In this document: positions 1-5,203 of the stretch, piece after piece
Layout of the letters: each line of letters starts with the position of its first letter
Numbering within the stretch: the first letter of the stretch is position 1
Source: CAZPZZ01 sp964591245
Lineage (GTDB): Bacteria; Acidobacteriota; Vicinamibacteria; Vicinamibacterales; UBA8438
DNA length: 8,406 nt
NCBI GenBank assembly: GCA_964591245.1
Contig: CAZPZZ010000167.1
Span: 1 to 8,406 of the forward strand
Direction of reading: 5' to 3'
The notes under the pieces: model-generated
Seen by the model: the letters and a program-made list of their open reading frames with translations, nothing else
Told to the model about the DNA's origin: nothing
The model's database searches: none
Translations under genes and position numbers: made by a program

Positions 1-42
1 TTGTTGCGCAATTCTGCAATTTGTTTCTACTGGGAGTGACAC

Positions 43-57
43 GCACCATGATGGTGC
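43..57. repeat. 15-bp palindrome, GCACCAT-G-ATGGTGC
   Basis: Two perfect 7-bp arms flank a single central G. With a one-base centre it cannot fold as a good hairpin, so a dimeric DNA-binding protein site is a more natural reading than an RNA structure. No start codon or promoter is clearly tied to it, so its role is unknown. Confidence 0.4.
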
Positions 58-80
58 AAAACGCTAGAAGTACGTCAAAT

Positions 81-129
81 TGGCGGAGAAATGCTCTAAG
101 TGGCGGACTTTTCCACAGGGTTTTCCACA
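81..129. repeat. Paired short direct repeats, possible insertion-sequence end remnant
   Basis: TGGCGGA occurs at 81-87 and again at 101-107, exactly 20 bp apart. Directly after it TTTTCCACA occurs at 109-117 and 121-129, 12 bp apart. The second copy runs into the 11-bp palindrome CACAATTTGTG (126-136). Closely spaced repeated short motifs are typical of transposase-binding ends, and IS21-family ends carry such multiple repeats. TTTTCCACA also fits a relaxed DnaA box (TTWTNCACA). No transposase, target duplication or second end is visible in the window, so the mobile-element reading is an inference. Confidence 0.3.
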
Positions 130-159
130 ATTTGTGTGAAGGACTGGTGCTGTCAGGTC

Positions 160-183
160 CGTCGGAAGGGGGGGAATCCGACG
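160..183. repeat. Inverted repeat CGTCGGA / TCCGACG with G-rich loop
   Basis: Perfect 7-bp arms at 160-166 and 177-183 enclose a 10-base loop containing seven consecutive G residues. A run of five C follows the second arm. The structure could form a hairpin in RNA or act as a protein-binding site. It has no T-run, so it is not a standard intrinsic terminator. A related but weaker pair, GTCGG at 274-278 and CCGAC at 289-293, lies downstream. Confidence 0.35.
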
Positions 184-321
184 CCCCCTGCATTGGAGTT
201 GGCGGTCATACGGATTCAGGAAAGCGTGATGAGTGGAAGCTTACGGGCCGACGGATGTCCGGTGTCACTCCGAGTCGGCGGTGTAGGACCGACAGGTGTT
301 GGCGATGCCGTTAGGACAGGA

Positions 322-350
322 TTGAACTACCCGCCGGCCCACGCTAGGCT
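322..350 (+). promoter_or_regulatory. Candidate sigma-70-like promoter for the PQQ dehydrogenase operon
   Basis: TTGAAC (322-327; four of six matches to TTGACA) is separated by exactly 17 bp from TAGGCT (345-350; keeps the first T, the A and the last T of TATAAT). Transcription would start near 357, about 40 bases before the start codon and inside the palindrome at 353-366. The spacing and position are good but the base matches are modest. Confidence 0.3.
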
Positions 351-352
351 AG

Positions 353-366
353 GTCTTCAAGAAGAC
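353..366. promoter_or_regulatory. Perfect 14-bp palindrome GTCTTC-AA-GAAGAC, possible operator
   Basis: Perfect 6-bp arms surround AA, 31 bp upstream of the dehydrogenase start codon. The two-base centre favours a DNA operator for a dimeric regulator rather than an RNA hairpin. It would overlap the transcription start predicted from the promoter candidate at 322-350, a common arrangement for repression. No regulator gene lies in the window to pair with it. Confidence 0.35.
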
Positions 367-389
367 GGGAGTTGCAACTTAGCTTTGGG

Positions 390-393
390 GGAG
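390..393 (+). promoter_or_regulatory. Shine-Dalgarno of the PQQ dehydrogenase
   Basis: GGAG, within the purine-rich run GGGGGAGCAGG, lies four bases before the ATG at 398. It supports 398 as the start, which also gives a protein beginning directly with a signal-peptide-like segment. Confidence 0.55.
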
Positions 394-397
394 CAGG

Positions 398-2470
398 ATG
401 CCGAGACTACAGCCGATCGCAACAGGAGTCGCCGTCGTCATTCTTCTGTCGGCGGCACTCGCTGACGGACAAGTTGCCGAAGCCGGGAGGGGCTACCCGG
501 AGGAAGACTGGACGCTCGTGAGCGGGAACTGGTCCGGTTCCCGCTACACCACGCTCGCCGAAATCAGTACGGACACGGTTCGGCGGCTCGGCGCTGCCTG
601 GGTGACACGACTCGAGGGCGGGGCAGCGTCTCGGTCGACACCGGTAGTAAAGGATGGGGTGCTCTACCTGACGGGTGGGGCGAATGTGTTCGCAATCGAT
701 GCCAGCACCGGGGCACCTCGCTGGCGGTGGCAACCGGAGGACTCCGAGGATGGCGCACGTATGGTGCCGTCGTGGCAGGGCGTGGGGCTAGGAGGCGGCC
801 TGGTGTTCGTCGGATTGCGAAGTGCGCAGGTGGCAGCGTTGCGGCAGGACACCGGGGAGCTCGTGTGGGTGCAATCTGTGGGCAGCGTACCGTACGGGGC
901 AGGTGAGCGGGTGACGACGGCCCCGATGTACGCGCACGGGACCGTCTTCGTGGGCCTCGCCAACGGAGACACTGGTGGGCAGGGGCGCATCATTGCACTT
1001 GATGCGGTGACCGGCGAACAGCGCTGGGTATTCTTCATCGTGCCGCGTCCCGGAGAATTTGGCCACGAGACGTGGCCGCAGGATTCGGATAGCTGGGAGC
1101 TTGGCGGGGGAGGCGTGTGGCTGGTGGGGACGGTCGATCCGGATTTAGGTTTGGTCTATTTCTCGACCGGAAATCCGGTCCCAATGTTCGGCGGTGAGAT
1201 TCGTGCGGGTGATAACCTCTTTACGGCATCGGTACTGGCCCTGGATGTCGAGACGGGGGAGCGGCGGTGGCACTATCAAGTCGTGCGACATGACGTCTGG
1301 GATGCGGATATTGCCACGCCCTTGCTGCTCTACGATCATGACCTTGGCGCAGGCGAGTCGCGAAAGGCCTTGGCTGCTATGCGGGCCGACGGTTATCTCT
1401 TTCTCTTCGATCGGGAAACCGGCGAACCGTTGGCCGAGATTGAGGAGCGGGCGGTACCGCAGGATGCCTATCAACGAACGGCGCCGACCCAGCCATTCCC
1501 GGTAGGGGGCGAGAGTATCCTGCCTGGCTGCGCATTCTGGCGGGACCGGGTTCCCCCACCGTTCGAGCTGAACTGCAGTGGGTTCACTCCCCCGGCGCTG
1601 AACCAACACACGGTTGTGGCCCCGGGTGTTCCAATCCCCAGGGTGCGAGTCACGCCGATGTCGTTCAGCCCACAGACGGGATATATCTATGCGCAGGGAC
1701 GCGCCTCTGTCGGGCGCGCGAGGCGTTTCGAAGATCCCTGGCATTGGCAGGGCGGCGCCAATGAACTCACCTTACCCGACCCGGTGGGGATCATTGCGGC
1801 CGTGGACGCGCAGACCAGCAAGGTCGTCTGGAAGCACGAGGTCCCCTCGGCGCTACTTGGGACAAGCGGACCGCTGACCACTGCGGGTGGGTTGATGTTC
1901 AGGGGGTCGGCGGGGGGGCAGGTCGAAGCCTACGATGCGACGCCCGGGAGTCGGGTCAGGACGTTCCGGACCAGCGAGGTGGGTACACGGCTACGCCCTG
2001 GACCGGCGGCTGCGTATCAACTTGATGGGAAACAATTCATTGCGATTCCCATGGGCGGGGAACTCTGGGGGTTCACGCTGGACGGAGAGATACCGGCGCG
2101 TGGTGAAGCGATTCTGGACCCCTGGATCAATTATGACCCGCCGAGACCAGCCTCTCGTGCCACAAGCGAGAATGAGACAACATCGGTGATTGAGAGCCCG
2201 ACACCAAATCTCGCATCAGGTGAGACATCCTACGGAACCGACGAGCATCGGTTCAACCCGGTTCGCGCGCTCGTGGCGGTTGGCGCGGAGGTGCGCTTCG
2301 TCAACAACGGGGAACTCGCGCACACCATCGCTGCCCGAGACGGGAGTTGGAGTACAGCGACGCTCGAGCCGTCGGGCGCGGCGTTTGTGAGTTTCGACGT
2401 GCCTGGCACATTTTTATACCACTGCACCGAGCACCCCTGGGCCATCGGTCAGATCACTGTCGAACCCTGA
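398..2470 (+). CDS. Exported PQQ-dependent dehydrogenase with C-terminal cupredoxin domain
   Basis: This 690-residue protein is predicted to be a periplasmic quinoprotein alcohol (or sugar/polyol) dehydrogenase that passes electrons to its own blue-copper domain. Residues 1-22 look like a Sec signal (hydrophobic core, cleavage near ALA-DG). Residues about 35-565 form the eight-bladed PQQ propeller, with repeated D-x-x-TG-x-x-x-W blade motifs, GGGVW (237-241; expected PQQ-stacking Trp241), STGNP (Asn259, expected metal ligand) and HDVWDAD (298-304; Asp302 expected catalytic base). The usual metal-ligand Glu is Asp191 here, and the adjacent-Cys pair of methanol dehydrogenase is absent. A linker (about 580-610) leads to a plastocyanin/amicyanin-like domain (about 612-690) with copper ligands His642, Cys676 and His679; the expected axial Met is missing. 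Most relatives have a cytochrome c domain instead. The nitrilase gene starts 48 bp downstream. The substrate cannot be told from the sequence. The family call is firm. Confidence 0.92.
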   Translation: MPRLQPIATGVAVVILLSAALADGQVAEAGRGYPEEDWTLVSGNWSGSRYTTLAEISTDTVRRLGAAWVTRLEGGAASRSTPVVKDGVLYLTGGANVFAIDASTGAPRWRWQPEDSEDGARMVPSWQGVGLGGGLVFVGLRSAQVAALRQDTGELVWVQSVGSVPYGAGERVTTAPMYAHGTVFVGLANGDTGGQGRIIALDAVTGEQRWVFFIVPRPGEFGHETWPQDSDSWELGGGGVWLVGTVDPDLGLVYFSTGNPVPMFGGEIRAGDNLFTASVLALDVETGERRWHYQVVRHDVWDADIATPLLLYDHDLGAGESRKALAAMRADGYLFLFDRETGEPLAEIEERAVPQDAYQRTAPTQPFPVGGESILPGCAFWRDRVPPPFELNCSGFTPPALNQHTVVAPGVPIPRVRVTPMSFSPQTGYIYAQGRASVGRARRFEDPWHWQGGANELTLPDPVGIIAAVDAQTSKVVWKHEVPSALLGTSGPLTTAGGLMFRGSAGGQVEAYDATPGSRVRTFRTSEVGTRLRPGPAAAYQLDGKQFIAIPMGGELWGFTLDGEIPARGEAILDPWINYDPPRPASRATSENETTSVIESPTPNLASGETSYGTDEHRFNPVRALVAVGAEVRFVNNGELAHTIAARDGSWSTATLEPSGAAFVSFDVPGTFLYHCTEHPWAIGQITVEP

Positions 2471-2518
2471 GGTGGTGGGTCCCCTGGCGAGTTCTCTGAG
2501 AATATCAAATCGTTGCCT

Positions 2519-3490
2519 ATGAAGACTGCGACGACGGTTCGCGTGGCCGTGGTGCAAGCGTGTGGCGTGCCTTTCGATCGAGAGGAGGCCGTTGAGCGGG
2601 TATGCACGTTTACGGAGGAAGCGGCCGCGGACGGCGCGAGGCTGGTGCTTCTGCCGGAAGCCTACGTTGGGGGCTACCCCTGGGGATTGACGTTCGGCAC
2701 CACGGTTGGGGCGCGATCGGAGGAAGGACGTGCGCTGTGGGGACGCTACTGGGCAAATGCGGTGGACGTCCCTGGCCCCGAGATCGATCGAATGGGAAAG
2801 GCTGCTCAGGCGGCGGGTGTGCATTTGTGCGTGGGAGTGGTGGAGCGCGACCGCAACTACGGCGGCGGCACGCTCTTCTGCACGCTGCTCTATCTGGGCC
2901 CAGACGGGACGTTGCTCGGCAAGCACCGCAAACTGAAGCCGACGGCCGCTGAACGGTTTATTTGGGGCGAGGGCGACGGGAGCACGTTGGCGACGGTGCA
3001 GACAGACTATGGCACGGTGGGGGGCCTGATCTGCTGGGAGAACTACATGCCGCTGGCCCGTATGGCCATGTACGCCAAGGGGGTGCATATCTATCTTGCA
3101 CCGACGGCGGACGGGCGTGAACGATGGCAATCGACCTTGCAGCATATTGCGCTCGAGGGGCGTTGCTTCGTACTCGGGTGCAACCAGTTCATGCGTCGCG
3201 ACATGTACCCTCCCGAACTCGAATGTGGCACACAGGACGGAGGGGCGCCGGAGGTTTTGTGCCGTGGTGGTTCTGCGATTTATGGACCGCTCGGAGAGTT
3301 GATTGCGGGACCCCTGTGGGATCAAGACGGTATGCTGCTGGCGGATCTGGATTTGACGGCTATTTCACGCAGCCGATTCGATTTCGACGTGGCGGGGCAT
3401 TATGCGCGTTCTGATGTGTTCACGCTTGAGGTTGACGAGTCTCCCCAGGCCCCCGTACGCGCAGGGCCCGGGAAGTCTGTCGGCGGCTGA
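2519..3490 (+). CDS. Nitrilase-superfamily C-N hydrolase (branch 1, true nitrilase-like)
   Basis: This 323-residue protein matches the nitrilase branch of the carbon-nitrogen hydrolases, which convert a nitrile to a carboxylic acid and ammonia, or in cyanide hydratases to an amide. The catalytic triad is visible: Glu47 in LLPEAYVGGYP, Lys138 in GKHRKLKPT and Cys172 in GGLICWENYMPLAR. CWEN plus the ending FDVAGHYARSDVF is characteristic of real nitrilases rather than amidases or ureidopropionases. The length is slightly short but complete for the family. There is no signal peptide, so it is cytoplasmic. I chose the ATG at 2519; a TTG two codons earlier (2513) is in frame but adds nothing. The ribosome-binding site is weak (GAGAA, more than ten bases upstream). 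It follows the PQQ dehydrogenase by 48 bp with no terminator seen, so an operon is likely. The substrate is unknown. Confidence 0.9.
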   Translation: MKTATTVRVAVVQACGVPFDREEAVERVCTFTEEAAADGARLVLLPEAYVGGYPWGLTFGTTVGARSEEGRALWGRYWANAVDVPGPEIDRMGKAAQAAGVHLCVGVVERDRNYGGGTLFCTLLYLGPDGTLLGKHRKLKPTAAERFIWGEGDGSTLATVQTDYGTVGGLICWENYMPLARMAMYAKGVHIYLAPTADGRERWQSTLQHIALEGRCFVLGCNQFMRRDMYPPELECGTQDGGAPEVLCRGGSAIYGPLGELIAGPLWDQDGMLLADLDLTAISRSRFDFDVAGHYARSDVFTLEVDESPQAPVRAGPGKSVGG

Positions 3491-3563
3491 GCGTGAGCCG
3501 TGCTACACAGGACTCGGGGACAGCTAGTGCAGCTGACGCGTCCGGGTGTCAAGGCGAGCAGGT

Positions 3564-4838
3564 CTAGCCGAGCCCGCCGAGAAACTCCAGGAGCAGTTCG
3601 CTCGTCGCGGCGGCTTGTTCCTGTTGGACCCAATGTCCGGCGCCGTCGACGAGGTGCACCGCCCGCATGTCGGTACAGGCAACTTCCTGCATACGCTCGA
3701 ATGAGCCGGGGCTCTGATACGTACCCCAATCGCTGGCGCCGCTGATGAACATGGACGGCTGATCGATGGTCTTGCCTGCGTACAATTCGACTTCTTCGGT
3801 GCCAATTCCGCTGCGGCCCATCCGATAGCCGTTGAGGCCACCTTGAAAGCTGGTTCGTGCATACTCGATGGTGTATACCTCGAGAGCCGCATTGGGCAAC
3901 CAGGTATTGGCTGCAATATGCGCCGCGGACGGCATGACCGCTTCCACCGTTTCTGCCATGCCCTGGCTCGCCTGCATGATGTAGTAATTTGGCATCTTGG
4001 CCCATTCCGTGGCAGTACGGGCCGCTAGCCGGTAGGGCCGGTTACCGTCCCAATCCGCACTCTTGAAGTGGTAATAGCCACGAATAAAGTCATGCAGGCC
4101 CTGAGACGCGTGCCACATATTGTCGTTGGCCTCGCGGGTGGTGTAGTAGCGCTGATAGTGTTTCCGGGGACGCGGCAATGCGGCCAGGTTGTCGTAGATG
4201 CTTTGGCGGTTTGTACTCTGAGGTTGTGGAGCCGTGTCTACGGTGTTGAACGGTAACGTCGGGGTCCCGCTGAACGGGGCGCTCATCATCACCACGGCAG
4301 GAAAGACATCTGGACGGGTGATCCCGCACCAGGCAGCGAGTGGTGATCCCGCGTCGTGGCCGATGACAGCGGCTACAGACCGGTAGCCGAACGCTGAGAC
4401 GAGGCCGAGCGCATCACGGACCTTGTTGAGCCGACGAAACGGAGCAAGGTCCGTATCGTAATCCGAACTCCAGCCGGTGGTGCGCCCGTAGCCACGTACG
4501 TCCGGGGCGATCACGTGATAGCCGGCCTCTGCGAGCGGCACCATCACGTTTCTCCAGCTGTAGGCGAGCTCTGGAAAACCGTGGAGCAACAACAAGGCCG
4601 GACGATTGGGGCTTTCGTAGCCGGCTTCAAGTACGTGGACTCGCAACCCGTTGATGTCGTCGGCGAAGCGTGACCGTACCCCCTCTGGGAGCCAGGCCGC
4701 AGGGTACGGCGCCAGCTCCACGTCTGAACCGGTGGGCTGAGCATGCACGGTGCGTGAAGAGAGCGCGGTGGCTCCAAGGGAAGCCAGCCCGATAGACGGG
4801 AGTGTCATGAGAATGTCGCGTCGTGAATACTCGTTCAT
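3564..4838 (-). CDS. Tat-exported epoxide-hydrolase-like alpha/beta hydrolase
   Basis: The product has 424 residues from the preferred start. Residues 1-33 form a twin-arginine signal (SRRDILM with Arg6-Arg7, a hydrophobic stretch, then VHA-Q as likely cleavage), so the enzyme is exported folded. The fold motifs are HGFPE (86-90, oxyanion hole), PDVRGYG, and GHDAG (160-164) with Asp162 as nucleophile. Asp370 (SGASDW) and His402 (GAGHW) complete the triad. An Asp nucleophile marks epoxide hydrolases and haloalkane or haloacetate dehalogenases, not esterases. A lid Tyr338 in GGLNGYR matches the NWYR Tyr that activates the epoxide in soluble epoxide hydrolases, with Gly in place of Trp, which favours epoxide hydrolase. 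Expected chemistry is epoxide plus water to a vicinal diol. A start at 4856 adds six residues but has no spaced ribosome-binding site. The gene converges on the nitrilase and diverges from the dehydratase. Confidence 0.88.
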   Translation of the reverse strand: MNEYSRRDILMTLPSIGLASLGATALSSRTVHAQPTGSDVELAPYPAAWLPEGVRSRFADDINGLRVHVLEAGYESPNRPALLLLHGFPELAYSWRNVMVPLAEAGYHVIAPDVRGYGRTTGWSSDYDTDLAPFRRLNKVRDALGLVSAFGYRSVAAVIGHDAGSPLAAWCGITRPDVFPAVVMMSAPFSGTPTLPFNTVDTAPQPQSTNRQSIYDNLAALPRPRKHYQRYYTTREANDNMWHASQGLHDFIRGYYHFKSADWDGNRPYRLAARTATEWAKMPNYYIMQASQGMAETVEAVMPSAAHIAANTWLPNAALEVYTIEYARTSFQGGLNGYRMGRSGIGTEEVELYAGKTIDQPSMFISGASDWGTYQSPGSFERMQEVACTDMRAVHLVDGAGHWVQQEQAAATSELLLEFLGGLG

Positions 4839-4846
4839 AGCTGTCG

Positions 4847-4850
4847 TCCT
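4847..4850 (-). promoter_or_regulatory. Ribosome-binding site that decides the hydrolase start
   Basis: On the minus strand AGGA lies eight bases before the ATG at 4838. The alternative ATG at 4856 has only an AGG directly touching the codon, which is not a usable spacing. This supports the shorter protein, whose Tat motif then lies at residues 5-11, a normal position. Confidence 0.6.
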
Positions 4851-4879
4851 GTTCATCCTGGGGGTGATACGCCCATCTT

Positions 4880-4892
4880 CACCCAGTGGGTG
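4880..4892. promoter_or_regulatory. 13-bp palindrome CACCCA-G-TGGGTG, possible operator
   Basis: Perfect 6-bp arms flank one central base, starting 42 bp upstream of the hydrolase start codon on the minus strand. Position and symmetry suit a site for a dimeric regulator. The left arm also pairs imperfectly with CTGGGGGTGA a little closer to the gene. Nothing else supports it. Confidence 0.3.
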
Positions 4893-4943
4893 TCCGTACG
4901 CTCATCGAGGATCGTGGCCGTTACGGTCTCACGCGAACTCACA

Positions 4944-4958
4944 CGTCGACAATCGACG
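4944..4958. promoter_or_regulatory. 15-bp palindrome CGTCGA-CAA-TCGACG, possible operator
   Basis: Perfect 6-bp arms surround CAA, about 106 bp from the hydrolase start and 245 bp from the dehydratase start. It could serve either divergent promoter. In a GC-rich genome such a short palindrome may also arise by chance. Confidence 0.3.
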
Positions 4959-5107
4959 AGACGAACGACGGAGATGCCGGCTGCCTTCTGAACAAGTGTA
5001 CTGGGTGATCCCTGCTTTCGAACACGCAACAGGTCGTCTTTCTCTGTTCTGAGGCGCCGCTCGAACGGACACGGATCTAAAATGGGGCGAAGACGAGCAA
5101 CCCTCAG

Positions 5108-5163
5108 GCGGGTACCCGCGTGTTTTCGCTAACGTAGACCCCGGCTTGCGGTCGCCTTAGGCG
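5108..5163 (+). promoter_or_regulatory. Two palindromes in the dehydratase leader
   Basis: A perfect 12-bp palindrome GCGGGTACCCGC (5108-5119) is followed after three bases by TTTT, so in RNA it could form a 4-bp stem with a 4-base loop and a short U-run. Further on, CGCCT-T-AGGCG (5153-5163) lies inside the weaker pair CGGC (5142-5145) and GCCG (5167-5170), giving a possible longer hairpin 34 bases before the start codon. They could be operators or leader structures. I find no leader peptide rich in branched-chain codons, so classic ilv attenuation is not supported. Confidence 0.25.
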
Positions 5164-5203
5164 CGGGCCGAGGTCCCACTCGAAACGGAACAGAGAGTAC
5201 GTC

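Larger units (their letters stand above)
1..397. other. Gene-poor upstream region with repeats and palindromes
   Basis: I see no convincing gene in these bases. The two open frames that cross the region (from 21 and from 100) give Arg-, Gly- and Ser-rich translations without recognisable domains, and the second runs into the dehydrogenase gene in another frame. The stretch holds short repeats (81-129), palindromes (43-57, 126-136, 160-183, 353-366) and a possible promoter at its right end. Its first 140 bases are more AT-rich than the genes that follow. It could be the scar of a mobile element followed by the dehydrogenase promoter, but no transposase is visible. Confidence 0.6.
4839..5203. 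other. Divergent intergenic region with four short palindromes
   Basis: No gene is visible in these 365 bases, which must contain the promoters of both the exported hydrolase (left) and the dehydratase (right). Four palindromes are present: CACCCA-G-TGGGTG (4880-4892), CGTCGA-CAA-TCGACG (4944-4958), GCGGGTACCCGC (5108-5119) and CGCCT-T-AGGCG (5153-5163). A -10-like TAAAAT lies at 5078-5083 on the plus strand, but I find no matching -35. The first two palindromes sit nearer the hydrolase and the last two in the probable leader of the dehydratase. Confidence 0.5.

Noticed and set aside
109..129. Replication origin based on two TTTTCCACA boxes
   Set aside because: Only two relaxed DnaA-box-like sites are present, with no dnaA, dnaN or clear unwinding region; the repeats fit a mobile-element end at least as well.
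160..188. Possible pseudoknot formed by the G-rich loop (168-174) pairing with CCCCC (184-188)
   Set aside because: The C-run follows the 7-bp stem with no linker, which cannot span the stem, so the two pairings would exclude each other rather than form a pseudoknot.
100..465. Open frame of 121 codons overlapping the start of the PQQ dehydrogenase
   Set aside because: No domain or signal is recognisable, the composition looks random, and it overlaps the well-supported dehydrogenase start in another frame.
2414..3325. Long minus-strand open frame of 303 codons opposite the nitrilase
   Set aside because: It is a shadow frame of the GC-rich nitrilase gene. Its Arg/His/Pro-rich translation has no family features, while the plus strand has a complete catalytic triad.
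3521..3535. Hairpin CAGCT-AGTGC-AGCTG between the converging nitrilase and hydrolase as a terminator
   Set aside because: The stem has only five base pairs and no T-run on either side. It is too weak to call, although a terminator would be expected here.
4971..4991. Short frame beginning ATGCCGGCTGCC as an ilv-type leader peptide
   Set aside because: It codes for only five residues with no run of Val, Ile or Leu codons and has no paired terminator and antiterminator stems.
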